Source: Laccaria trichodermophora (taxonomy: Eukaryota > Basidiomycota > Agaricomycetes > Agaricales > Hydnangiaceae). From it: 64,000 nt of DNA. Below the pieces are notes generated by a model that worked only from the letters and a program-made list of their open reading frames with translations, was not told the origin of the DNA and ran no database searches. Shown piece by piece: positions 47,215 through 58,759 of this stretch (the stretch's first letter is position 1; every line of letters begins with the position of its first letter). Position numbers and translations under genes: made by a program. Location: positions 1,054,001 through 1,118,000 of the forward strand of contig JACTVC010000019.1 of NCBI GenBank assembly GCA_018417955.1, given 5' to 3'.

Positions 47215-49189
47215 ATGTCCACAAGTCCTGCAACACCCAGAGGCAAGACCACCTTCAACCCGACGACGCCAGTAACCACGCGCGTTGCAGGGGCGGGGAT
47301 TGTTCAAGCTTCGCCACATTACACAACGACGCGACGACACTCGCTATATGGCGTGGAGGACAGAGTTGTCATTGACTCTGGTTCTATAATTTGGAAAGTA
47401 GGATTTAGTGGGGAAGGTAAACCTCGCAGTGTTTTCCATCCTGGAGGAGCGAACGGTTTACCTTTATGGAACCTCGGACGCGCCGCGGATCCTGTTGAGA
47501 GAGCGGAGGAGGACAGAATACTGGAGATTCGGCTTCAAACTTCTCTTCGATCTGTTTTTCACGAGTGCGTTTTTGTCCTGTCTCCTACATTTCAGTCGCT
47601 AATACCTCCATGAAGCTCATTGCTCACAGACCCAAAAGCACGGAAGGTGATTCTGGTAGAACACCCATTGTTGCCTTTGTACATAAAGGACACCATCGCT
47701 CGACTGCTCTTTGAGAACCAGGTACGAAAGACGTTTGAAGATCGATATTTCTAGCCGATAAGTCAGTCAGGTTCCGTCCGTGTCTTTCGCGTCAAGTCAT
47801 CTTCTGTGTCTACTTGCTATAGGACGAATAACAGGTTTAGTGCTTGACTGTGGCCATCTCGAGTCTGTCGCTCTACCCGTGCGTTTTTGTACTCTCTGCA
47901 CCGTTTCTCAGCCTAAATCAACAAAGCATAGATATTTGCTGCAAGGCCTCTATTTCCTCAGTTGCAGACAACCCCCCTTGCCGGCTCCCGTCTGACTTCA
48001 CATCTTCGTGCTCTTCTTCTCATGTTTGGAACATATCTTCCCCCGCCCACATCTCTAAGCGCTGCCGTCAATATTCCCGCGGCAAACCGTTCAACTCGCG
48101 TTCCGCAAGATGTCCTCACGGCTAAGGTGGTAGAGGAAATAAAAACGCGCTGCTGCTTTGTTGGTGATATCTTAAAGGGCGCTAATGAAGCATCGGGTAG
48201 GGAAACACCCTCAGAGGATTTCGGATCCGAGGTGGATGTGCCAATTAGCGACGCAGCTCACTCCGAGTCCGACTTTTCCCATTCAGGCTTCGACAGCGTT
48301 GTGTCATCCCATGGGGATTCCTCCGAATTTTCCATTATACCTTCTTCTCATACACGTCCAACGAACAAATCTCGTGGAAAGAGCCATTTACAGGCGCTTG
48401 CTACGATGTATAAAAGACATTCGACTGCGACTGACCTCCATATGCGGGTGGAACCTCCCCCCTCTCAACAAACTGGCACGGGTCGTGGAACGTTGATTAT
48501 TCCCGGTTGGATACGTGAATGCGCTGCTGAAGTTCTTTTTGAAGGTGGCGACGTGGACGAAGGTAGTCTGGCCGAGACGATATTGAATGCGCTGCTCAAG
48601 GCATGTCACGTTGTACAACTTGGACTTCAACGTCAAGTAACACTTTTTATTTTTGCAGGTTCCCGTTGATCTTCGAAAGACGTTGGCCTCGTCAATACTT
48701 GTCTCAGGAGGAACGGCTATGCTACCTGGTTTCATACCCCGCCTCCACGCTGAACTCCTTCATTCTATCGCCCCGCCTTTGGCGCAGACGCGGGAAACTA
48801 ACAGGCACAACAGACCTGCCCCACCACAATATGATAAATACGCATCTCTGCGACCTCTTGTCCCGTATTTTGCGATTTTGAATAACCCATCTCCGCCGCC
48901 TCCCACTTCAGATAGAGCAAGTGCTAATGCTGGGAAAGCGCCTGCATTTTCACCGTCAACCCTGGCATGGGTTGGAGGCTCATTGGCTGGATCGCTTAAA
49001 ACAGGAGGAGTGGAGGTTGCCCGCGAGAAATGGGACGAAAACGATGCCAATCGCAATGATGAGGATAGTATGGACGTCACAATGGACAGTCCCCAGAGGA
49101 CCAAAAGTATTCTCCCGGATTGGACGAGAGGAACCTTACCGCCAGGGGCTCCTATGGCAAACCCTTCCAAGTCGGCTCAAGCTGCATGA
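47215..49189 (+). CDS. ARP10: Actin-related protein ARP10 (dynactin pointed end)
   Basis: A basic Thr-rich N-terminus (MSTSPATPRGKTTFNPTTPV) precedes the actin-fold start DRVVIDSGSIIWKVGFSGEG. The following blocks are EVILVEHPLLPLYIKDTIAR, SVSFASSHLLCLLAIGRITG and LVLDCGHLESVALP. Then comes a long disordered insert with acidic/Ser clusters (48230-48400), and the terminal part VPVDLRKTLASSILVSGGTA, MLPGFIPRLHAELL. The phosphate loops are only partly kept, as in the ARP10/ARP11 branch. In that branch the protein caps the dynactin minifilament. The C-terminus (STLAWVGGSLAGSLK) resembles the actin SxWIGGSI motif. Confidence 0.88.
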
Positions 49190-49394
49190 CGCTATTCTTA
49201 CTTGAACATGACATTGTCGATTTTCACATACGCCATAATGTATACATAGTCCAGAATGGCATTTAATTGATAAAGTAGAAGAACGAAGCTGGGTACATTA
49301 TAACCCAGAATAAAAGGGTAAATCAAAAGTTTAAGTGTCAATATATGGAAGAGGTCGAAAAATAGGAAATAAGAAATGTGAAAACTCGATGAGA
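49190..49394. other. Convergent 3' region, ARP10 and PX-PB1 genes
   Basis: The AT-rich 205 bp between two convergent stop codons show no coding features; they hold the 3' ends of both transcripts. Confidence 0.5.
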
Positions 49395-51994
49395 TTAAGG
49401 ACCGTCAAGGATGCGAAGTGTCATTTTGCTCCCATCAATGAAGGTAGTAACTAGATCCCACTCCGCTTGAGATTTAATCAATTCCATGTGCGCCTCGTTG
49501 GCAGCGCAAGAAATTGATGCCGAACGCGTGCGCTGAGCTGTTGAACTCTTGGGAAGCATGCAAGCAACCACGAAGGATTGGGAAAGAGGAATGCCTTCTT
49601 GACCAACGAATTTGTTGTAAAGGCGTTGCCTAAGGTCCGTTAAAGTGATTTCGCGAGGAACGCGAAGCATGATAATCGAGTTATTATGAGCTGCTTTGAT
49701 TGACAGAATTGACGAGTAGGATGGAGATGGAGAAGACGCGGTCGTGATATCTGTTGCTGCAGTGGAAACGGAAGTATGTGTTGTCGCAGTGGAAGTGGAA
49801 GTATGTGTTGTCGCAGTGGAAGTAGAGAGATCCGTTGTAGCAGTGCAGATTGAAAGCGTTTCCGAGAATGTCGAAGCCGTGGGTGAAGCGGGTTCAGGAA
49901 CGTCATTTGCCTCTGGGATGCTGTCGTTGTTAAAGTGCCCTAGCGGCGTCCCTGGCCGACTATCGGCACCATCCGACAGGTACGAGGTTGGACGGGGGAA
50001 TTCATCTGGGAGCAACGAGTCAGATGAATCAGCAAATATAATAGAAAAAGTGCCTACCGAGATTAGCTGTGGAACTGTCCTCTTCGTCGATCTCCGACCA
50101 CATCTCGAAATCCGACAAAGAAACGGGCTCGGAAATTCGAGGTCTGGGTTTGACAAAGGGTTGAGCTACGTTGGGCCGTGGCGTTGTTGGTGTGAGGGGT
50201 ATCACAGCGTTCGCTGAGTCTGTCGTCATAAACGTTGCAATACTGGCTATCGATGCTCGGTAAGAAGGTTCTGTGGTCAACCCCAGGCCTTCCAAAAATG
50301 TCGAATTTGAGCTTGTTGTTTGCCACGACTCGCGGATTCTGGAATCTACAATGTTTTTGTTAGAGTTTTGACCAGAAAGAAGCGGGTGAAAAAAAATACT
50401 GACCAGCAAACGCAGTTTCATCAGTGGGGCTATTTCCTGCACTTCCCAGAAAGTCGGGGACGTTGGGAGGAGAGATAAAGATTGAGCATTGCCGATTTGA
50501 GGGACGGTCACCCGCAGAAGTTTTCGGTCTGCGCAGATAGGCAGCCTTGAAGTCTTCACGGCGCCATTTCTCAAGGTCCTCTTGTTCCTCACGAAGAGGC
50601 TCCAGCACAGGGCATACGGAAAAGGCGGTATCTGGGGCCTGAGTAGGATTATGGCCAAAGACAAAGGGTGCTTCATCTGCGATCGCGGGTGTGCTTGAAA
50701 CCGCAGAACTACCCGAACTTATGTCAGATTGTGAAGACGACGAATCTGAGGAGTTTGACAGTGCGCGGCGTCTTGGAGCGACTGAAGTGGAGGCATCGGC
50801 GCTCTCTGTACTTGATCTTCTAGAACTTTGGTCAGGTTCTTCCGTTGTCTCTGACGCCACGGCTGGGCGAGGCCGCTCCTTCTCCTTTAATTTTCGCGGT
50901 GATTTATTCGCATGAGAGGATGTGTCGGCGCATGCCTTGTCTGGATTTGAAGAGGAAAAATACATAGAGAAGACACTTCCCGTAACGGAACTACGGGGTT
51001 TTCCGGCCTTCCTGTTGCGTTCATCCAGGTCGTAGTCCCGCCTCCAATAGCCGAAGAAATCGGTCACTATGCGACTGGAGCGAATTTCTTTGATAAGTGC
51101 TGGCATATCATCTCGGAACAAAGCTTCGATCAGGCCTTCAAATTCCCTTTGTCTTTGTTCGACGGTGGCTAGACTGGCTCGGAAGAGGGTGCCTTTTTTG
51201 GTGAGGAAGGGGATGTGTTGATGGATGTCGCGAGCGACAGAGTTCGGGTCTGGCCCCGGAGGTAGTGACTCCCAAGACGAGGCCATGTCTTGCTTGTACA
51301 TTCCATTGAAGCTCTTGACGCCTTTGCCTTGGAGGAGACGCTGGCGTTTCTCCCTGGCAGCGCGCTTATACTCCGATTCAAGGGTATCTTGGAGCCACAA
51401 ACAGTCCTCCCATCTGCGCCAAACGTCGTATTCTGAGGATGAGCTTCTCGAAGAGATCGAGGCCCGGTCCCCCAGAGACAGAGGGCATATACGCATGCCA
51501 TGGCTATGGGCACCACCTTACAAAGATGATCAGTGGCAAGGAGGGGTGCGAAGGATTTATTGACGCATACCTTGCTTGGCGGGAGTGAGAAACTCTACGG
51601 AAAAGCGAGAAGGTGCAGCGCGAAAGACTGCTCGTTTATAGTTCTGTTATACTCAGTTTAAAAGGATGTAGATCCGGTTTTGAAGATAATTTGCTTACAT
51701 CGGTAGTCATTGGCATGTCGGCCTGATTAGCACCGTTCTTTTAATCGCAGCTTAGCGGCTCATCTTGAAAATTCCAAGCCAGTTACTCACGATATCATAG
51801 GACATCATCTTGGTCAGATGTAACGGGCGGTAAAGGTATATCTGGGTGAGATGAGTATGGTATCCCGGAACGGAGAAAATATTTGGCTTACGACTTTGCT
51901 CTGTGGAGTGGAGGTGGAGTGGAAAAGAGCGGTGAAGGTGTTGGAGAGAAAGGCTGGGGAATGCTGAGAAAGATTGAAGATTCCGTGGAGACAT
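49395..51994 (-). CDS. PX and PB1 domain protein
   Basis: The PX domain is split over small 5' exons: NYKRAVFRAAPSRFSVEFLT at about 51580-51640, then SSEYDVWRRWEDCLWLQDTL from about 51450 in the large exon. That exon also has LPPGPDPNSVARDIHQHI, IPFLTKKGTLF and IVTDFFGYWRRDYDLDERNR. A Ser-rich region follows, with a Thr/Ser tandem repeat (TSTATTHTSTSTATTHTSVS, about 49740-49830). The protein ends in a PB1-like domain (IIMLRVPREITLTDLRQRLY, QAEWDLVTTFIDGSKMTLRI). The best start is 51994 (MSPRNLQSFSAFPSLSLQHL), but the first two introns are unsure. PX binds phosphoinositides and PB1 mediates dimerisation. The combination recalls the C-terminal half of Bem1/Scd2 polarity scaffolds, without SH3 domains. 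Confidence 0.75.
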
Positions 51995-53123
51995 TTTGCT
52001 CTGTGCTCTTATTGTCTGTGGATGCAGTCGAATGGGAAAGAGATTAGATTCCGGCACGAGCCAGCTCACTGTCAAGATCTTTGCCCGATATGGCTGATCC
52101 CGCCCTTGCTTATTGTCTTTGCACCGGGCACCCACCCAAGCTCCGCATGAATACACGGCTCAAATGGTGCTGGCTCAGCTATTTCACGAGCTGATGCGCC
52201 ATTTTATTATTGTCAATGTATATTGGTAGCGTATTGTTAGAGCAACGACTGCCATGCCACGCCATTATGATTGCAATATTACACGCTTAATTGTGAAGGC
52301 GTTCGTGCTTGTAACATGACTCAATGAACAATGCTCTTCATTTGCGTCCCATCATCCTATCAAGGAACTCCACTCGTGATTGTAATAAGTATTTGATTTT
52401 CGCCATCATAATTATCACTTCGTTTTCTATATCTTCAACGAGGTGCTCCGTATGCACCGTCGTGTGTCATTCAAGCTGTGTCTTGTTGGGATGCGGTCTT
52501 CATTCCGAAAGCGGCCGTTGAGCATCGTTGTCGAGAACTTTGGTTCCTAAAGCTTATTGTAACCCTGTCGTTGTTCAAAAAGGTCAACTCTATTCTTCCT
52601 GAAGGGCACTGGTGACCGTTTGAACAATCGTGAGAGGTAGTCATATCCCCTAATATCCCCTAGACGAGGGGAGAGACGACGAGAAAGCTGGCATAGAGTT
52701 TACGAGAGGGGGTTATCCATGGCGACTCTTGTGCTCTCCAATTCCATGTCGAATTTTGTTGCCAAGTTCCGTTCTCCAGGCTCAACTGTTGTTATGAGAC
52801 TGTAATGAAATGAACACCGATATCCCCCTCCAACGACTCCGGCCAGGGTGAAGGCGGTTCGTTTAGAAAGAAACGACATCGCAGCTCGAAAGCGAAGCGA
52901 ACGGGTGGCAGTGACGTAGTTTGCTCTTGCTATGATGTAGTTGTCCACGTGTCCTTATCTAATCTTGAATCAATGAACTTTCCGCCGATCAACCAGCGCT
53001 TTTGAACACCTGGCTTTCGTCAGGCAACCGCCGCCTGGATATCGTCTGCTGAAAGGTGCACTCCTCGAGGCCAGAATATCATTCAAAAGGTCCCCATCCA
53101 TCGCCACATCTGCCCTATCTATC
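51995..53123. other. Long gene-free stretch
   Basis: No supported gene in about 1.1 kb. The left part is the promoter of the PX-PB1 gene. A local tandem repeat atatcccctaatatcccct lies near 52642-52665. Short open frames (for example 52324-52521 on the plus strand) look random. The right end is presumably the promoter of the gene starting at 53124. Confidence 0.45.
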
Positions 53124-54687
53124 ATGACACAATTAGCCAGCATGCGACAAACACGATCAAGGGCGAGGGACGTTAAACGTGAAGACGAAGTGGACACTGC
53201 TCTCAACATCATGCAGGGAGCAGATACGCCAACAGTGGACGATAGCGCTTGGGAAGATGAAGACGATTTGACGACGCAGTCGAGAAATACCACACCATTG
53301 CGACAGAATCGAAGTGGAACGCCTCGTAAGCGCCGAGCGAAGCCAGGAAGTAGCCCCCGAAAGCAACAATTCGCAACACCAGTCCCTAAACCTCCAACAG
53401 ATGAAGGGAGCGTTGCAGCGAGGGAGCAAACTGCGAATCCTAAACCTTCAACGGATGGTGTTGCGATTAAGGAGCAGATAGCGAAGAGCGCATTGGAGGG
53501 AGCGGTGTTTACTGGCCGATATTTGCTCGATGTCGTTGGAACCGCCCTCTTCCTTATGCGCAAACCCCTTTCCGTCCTTCTCGGCCTCTTTCTGCTCTCT
53601 CTTGTAATAGTCCAGGCGTGGACAACGATACAAGGTGCATTCGTGCCTCTTTGCATCCTTCCCGGCATTTCAAGGACGGCGATCTGCCGGCGCAACACCC
53701 GCGTTGCGGATTCTGACCAACAAGCACCACGGTGGGCTGATTATCCAAGGCTCGTGGACGTTCAAAGCAGAACGTTCGAGCAATTACTTGAAGAAACTCT
53801 TGGTGGATCATCGTTATCACTGGAGATAAAGAAGGCGGAGATGGCGACTACGGACTTGGTAACTCTTGTTCGCGTGAGCAACCTCAAGTCGAGAGATATG
53901 TTAGCGGAATCCCTGGTGGAATTTGTAGACGATGCGAAGAAAACCGGGAGGGGCTTACAAAAGCTCACCTCCAAGATTGGCGGGGCAGTCGACAAGTAAG
54001 TGCAGATGGTATATGCATCTCTGCTAGCCTTTGATCGAAGTTTCATATAGTGTTATGGCAGTGAATGATTATGCGCTGCATGCAATCGAGGAAGCGCAAG
54101 CAAAGGCGCCATCTCGATACTCTCTAAAATCCCTTTCTCCCTGGACTTCTGCTAGACGATCCACAAAAGAGGTTGTGACCGAAACGTTCGGTCAAGCTAT
54201 GAATGTCCTTTCAGGAAATATGCAACGCTTGATCTTGGAGGCAGAGACTAGTCTCGTTAACTTGAACTCGCTTGAAGAACGCCTTACAACGCTTCATGAA
54301 ATGGTTACCAGGGAAGACTCTTCCTTATCCACGGCGAAGGAAGAACTTCTCGCGGAACTATGGACAAAATTGGGGGGAAATAGGAAGACGCTGCGAGGCT
54401 TCGAGAAGCATTTGATCCTCTTGAAGGATCTAAATGGATATCGAAAACAAGCACTTGTCCATGTTGTGGCGGCATTGCAGACGCTGCAGTCAATGAGCGA
54501 GGATATGGAGGACCTGAGAGAACGGGTGGCGGCTCCCGATCTCGTGGGCTCGCAGATCCCAGTGGAGGTCCAAATGAGAACTATTAGGAATGGGCTGGAA
54601 AGGTTGCGGGAGGGAAGGATCAGGGCGAAACATCTGAGCGAGGAAGCTATGTACCGAGTATTGGGGGGCGAGAGGCCGGAAGATTGA
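53124..54687 (+). CDS. Single-pass membrane protein with basic N-terminus and luminal coiled coil
   Basis: Two exons, 53124 to about 53996 and about 54051-54687, about 500 residues. The N-terminal 130 residues are disordered and basic (RQTRSRARDVKRED, SGTPRKRRAKPGSSPRKQQ) and contain a likely nuclear localisation signal. One hydrophobic segment follows (KPLSVLLGLFLLSLVIVQAW, about residues 152-170). The rest is alpha-helical with long coiled-coil character (LEEERLTT-like heptads: LNSLEERLTTLHEMVTRED, TLQSMSEDMEDLRERVAAP). The topology resembles inner-nuclear-membrane proteins of fungi, but I recognise no named family. It overlaps nothing and is followed convergently by MED22. Confidence 0.7.
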
Positions 54688-54765
54688 CGAGGGAATATGA
54701 TTTTGGATTTGGACGCCTGTATCTTGTATTTATCAAAGACGACGAGTCCTGTACACCAGCCTGGT

Positions 54766-55350
54766 TTAGCTGATGTTTTGATCAGACTCTCTTTGCCTTA
54801 GAAGCTCATCCAGGAGAGCTGCTACTTCTTTCTTTGTCTTTTCGCTCTCTTCCTTGACAACTTTGAGCTCTGCATCGCGTCTATGCGCGATTTGAGCTTC
54901 GTCAGAAAGTAGGAGAAGAAGCTTCATGGAATGGGTAATAGAAAGGAGAGAGTTCGCGGCCCGAACCTTGATGAAAGTGATCAACGGACTCGGGTAAAAG
55001 CATAATTTGCAGGGTGAATTACCATAGATTCGGCCCTTGATTGTGCTTGGAAGGATTCTTGAGCAACGCAAAACTTGTCTTTGTCTCCAATCTTGAAATG
55101 CGCGTCAGTATCAATATTGCAAGTGAGGTCGAATATAACACACCGATGCCAGACCGACGAGATCGACCATACCATCCACGAGAGTTTCTACTTCTACATC
55201 GACTTTTTTATTCCATTCTTCTTCGATGGCATCCAAGTATTCCGCAGAGTTTTGATCAACGACTGCCTGGGCTGTTCCTCTTTGCAAGAGATTTGCTGTG
55301 GGAAGGGCAGAGGGACGGGAAACATCCGTCTGGGGGACAGAGTCGGTCAT
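54766..55350 (-). CDS. MED22: Mediator subunit MED22 (Srb6)
   Basis: Three exons from the ATG at 55350 (MTDSVPQTDVSRPSALPTAN). Joined blocks are YLDAIEEEWNKKVDVEVETL, VDGMVDLVGLAS, IGDKDKFCVAQESFQAQSRA and VRAANSLLSITHSMKLLLLL. The last continues into SDEAQIAHRRDAEL. This is the full MED22/Surfeit-5 helical core. The C-terminal tail is coiled coil and ends ESDQNIS at 54766. MED22 forms part of the Mediator head module with MED11 and MED17, contacting RNA polymerase II. Its start is 150 bp from the divergent start of the 77-aa protein. Confidence 0.93.
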
Positions 55351-55499
55351 GGTCAAATGGTAAAGTCAATGTCACGCGCTTCGCGAGACGTAACGAAGGG
55401 TGACATATCACGTGAACATATACGTAATATAAAACATGTCGCGCTTGTCGCCACGTCGCCACTCCTCTTTAACTCAAACTCCAATCATCTTTTACAAAT

Positions 55500-55835
55500 A
55501 TGACCGACAACAAAAGCAGCAAAGGTTACTCTTACACCGGTAGTGGTACCAACGACCAAGTATGTTCTCGGCGTTCTTTATGACTTGTCGCAGCGTGTCT
55601 CAAAACGCATACGACAGGGTAATCACTATTGCAGTCGTCAGGCAGACGACGGAGGGCGTGGATATCATTATTCCAACACGTATGTTTTTCGTTTAGGTTA
55701 TTATATGTCTAACTTTTGTCCAGCAACGGAAGCTACTACTATCAGAATCCCAATGGGTCCACGTACTATAATAGCGGAACTGGGTATGCGAGTTACACGC
55801 CTCCTGGACAAGGATCAAGCTCGGGTAAAAAATAG
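55500..55835 (+). CDS. 77-aa Tyr/Gly/Asn-rich small protein
   Basis: Three small exons (55500-55559, about 55619-55680, about 55725-55835) join in frame through GT-AG introns to MTDNKSSKGYSYTGSGTNDQ, then GNHYCSRQADDGGRGYHYSN and TNGSYYYQNPNGSTYYNSGT, ending GSSSGKK. The product is low in hydrophobic residues, with twelve or so Tyr in repeated YxYxN patterns. The precise exon joins and ordinary intron signals argue for a real gene. Similar short Tyr/Gly proteins occur widely in fungi as far as I recall, but I know no function. It lacks a signal peptide. Confidence 0.75.
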
Positions 55836-56116
55836 GCGTCAGTAGATTCGGTGGAGTAATCTCGATTGTGTTTTATCGATGGTTCTGGCATGAGGCATCG
55901 TAGTCTTTAAGATAGCAAATGAGATCAGGCACTGCCACGTAAGAATTAAGGCTCCGCTTGTATGTATAGTTGGATCTCTTTTTCTGTTCCTACAAGATCC
56001 GCCGTCATCGGGAGATACATATACTCAGATTCAAAAAAGAGACCTTGTTCTGATCTATCTCTACGCAGATCCACTACCCAGGAGTCTCCAGGTGTCTTCT
56101 CTCCCCTGCACTTGTC

Positions 56117-58436
56117 ATGTCAGCACAATATGCTGCTGCTCAAAGCACGCGTCTCCCTTCTATTAGGAATCTTGACTTGGGTCAAGGTCACCCCGGACTT
56201 CAAGGTTCCCCACCCACAGACGTCGTAAACACCCCTCAGGACCATCCTACTCGTTATTCTCAATGGTCGTCTCGTCAATCCCACTCCGTCCCTCACCAAC
56301 AACACACTCCTCCTTTGTCAGCTGGCCACGAGGCCACCGTTCCCAAGGTCGAATATTCGTCAAAGCACCCTCCTGCATCCTACCTTCAACCTGGTGTTCC
56401 TCTCCAACCTCAAGTAAACCCAATTTCAAATTCTCTAACTATGGGCCCATCCTCGCGCAACGAAGACCCTCCGCGATCGCCCGGTCAATCAAAACGTACG
56501 CGAACAAGTTCAGCGAGCATCCATGTGCCCCGTGACGTTCGTCCCTCTCACGTAAGTATTATTGCCTTGCAGCTGCCTGCTTTCGAGATGCATGCCGTGA
56601 CACTCTATTTTTCTATCACAGAATTCGTACACGCAGTATGCTTCTTACCAGCCCTCACAGCCACCCCCTACCAGTCCTTATCACCACATAACCCAACCCT
56701 TGCCGCCCTCTCATCCCCCGCCCCCTCCCCATGATCAAATTCATAACCATCAACCTCCCCATCCTGCTTATGCAACCTATCAGCAACAATATATTCATTC
56801 CCGCCCGCCGCCCTCTTTACAACACCCTAATCATCAACCACAACCCGCCCCTGCGAATCCTTATCCATCCCCTGGTCCTCCACCCTCGGCCCCGCAACCC
56901 CAAGGTCCATGGGGCCAAACACACCACCACCAACCTCAGCCATCCCAGCATCATGTTCCCCAGCCTTCCCAACATCACCCTTCACACCATCATCAACACC
57001 ATCCATTACCTCCCCCCCAACCGCCTCCTCAGCCGCAACAGCATCAACAGCAGCAGCACAATTCTCACATCCATCCTCACCAACCTCTGCCGTCTCATGC
57101 GCACGTGGTCTCTCATCATCAACCGCAACCACCCCAGGTTATGACTCCGCAACCGCAGCTTCACGCGCAACAACAGCAGGCCCAGCAGCAGCACCAGCAG
57201 CATCAACAGCACCAACACCAGCAGCATCTCATTCAACATCAAACGCATATTCATTTGCAAACCGATATGGTATGTAACGTTTTAACAGATCAATTATCAT
57301 GTCTAATTTGCGGATTAAGCGCAAGTCCAATCCAATATGCCTCATGCACAGCCGCCTCAAGATGAGTTGGCTGAAATGTCCCAACGAGCGATTGCCGTCG
57401 TTAGACTGCTGGAAGAATATCGTCGCATGAACTTGCCTGAAGCTGAAAAGGCCAAGCTTCTCAACGACCCTGGTCGCGTCTCTCCTGACGATTTCCGGGC
57501 TCCCAAGCGCCCCTGGGAAGATATGTCACAAGACGGTGTTACTCCTCTTGCAGAGTCCTCTGGGTTTCCAGATGTGGGTCGTGATGCTGAAAAGGTTGAA
57601 CAACTGCTCACTGCTAGTAGCATGCGGGTGCCAACGACAAAGCTCAAACAACAGCGGAACAAGACATGGAAATCATCCGTACGAAACGCGCAACCAGTGC
57701 TGCTGGCGCCAATAGTTCTGCGGGACAGCCCAAAAGCAAATATCGGAAGAGGAGTGTGAGTTTTCTGGCTGAAAACTTTTCCTTCTCTCAACTAATCCTG
57801 GTTTGTCTTCCGCGTTTTGGTCTGGTCAGCGGGCTACTCCTCCTGGAAAATGTCATTCCTGCAACATTAGAGAAACACCTGAATGGAGGCGAGGTCCAGA
57901 TGGGGCGAGGACGTTGTGTAACGCATGTGGCTTGCGTATGTTCTTTCTACTTATAACGACGTTGTGCTCACCATCCAACAGATTATGCCAAATTGATGCG
58001 GAAACGGGACAAGGCCAATAACAATGGCGATTTACCCCGTATCGATCTAGAGACCCTGCGCGCTTCAGCTCGAGCGGCTGACGTGTCTGATAAGACTCAG
58101 CCCCGCAAGGGTGTTTCCCGATCCAATCAATCCATCGAGCCTGCATCACCCATGGAGACGGGACAACCTCCCCAACATCATCAAGGTTCCTTCCAGCTGG
58201 TCTCGATGCTTCCGCAAGAGTCTGCCGTATCGTCAGAGTCCAGCCACGCACCGACGCAGCCCGCCCACCAAAATAATGCTCCTCCACCTGGATCCCTCAC
58301 CGTGCCACCTCCTCCTTGGGCCACCTCGGTAGCCCCAACTTCAGGACGCGGCTATGCACCTGAACATTTACAACATCAATCTTTCATGAGATCTTCGCAA
58401 CACCCATCCTCGACCGCCCACACATCGCCACGTTAA
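56117..58436 (+). CDS. GATA-type zinc finger transcription factor
   Basis: Starts [21 protein letters not shown] very long Pro/His/Gln-rich region (about 56640-57260) is encoded by a single exon. The predicted-helical segment [20 protein letters not shown] follows, then an intron (GTGGGT donor near 57573) and [20 protein letters not shown]. The zinc finger is built from two exons: [20 protein letters not shown] and [20 protein letters not shown], with Cys pairs separated by 18 residues. Such fingers bind GATA sites. The 18-residue loop is the type found in light-response and other fungal factors. No PAS domain is seen, so this is not WC-2. The C-terminus is disordered and Ser/Pro-rich. Confidence 0.9.
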
Positions 58437-58759
58437 TATCGAGCCTACAGCCCTTCTAGTTTCTCCTAGTGATTCTGCTAATTCGTCTAACACAAGTATA
58501 CGCTCCCGTCTTGAACCTTATGGCTTATTGCTTTCGTTCTGTGTGTCAGACTTTCTATGATAGTTTTCGCTACTTTACTTGCATAGTATCGAACTTTCTG
58601 TAATCTCATCGACAATACCAATCTGGCTTATCGTGATCTCATTGATCGTTATCGGAGATAGGCGATCGCACTTGATCGCATCGTGCGGTTATGATGACAC
58701 GACCCTTCTGAATAACGTTATCTTAGAATAAGTCCACAACCTCGTACATGGTGCATCGC
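58437..58759. other. Convergent 3' region between GATA and TauD genes
   Basis: About 320 bp without coding features, holding the 3' untranslated parts of both convergent genes. Confidence 0.45.

Noticed and set aside
49740..49850. Ser/Thr tandem repeat taken as a microsatellite
   Set aside because: It is in frame within the PX-PB1 protein (TSTATTHTS units), so it is a coding repeat, not a separate element.
56827..57260. Several long open frames on both strands
   Set aside because: They are shadows of the Pro/His/Gln-rich exon of the GATA factor caused by low-complexity CA/CC-rich DNA.
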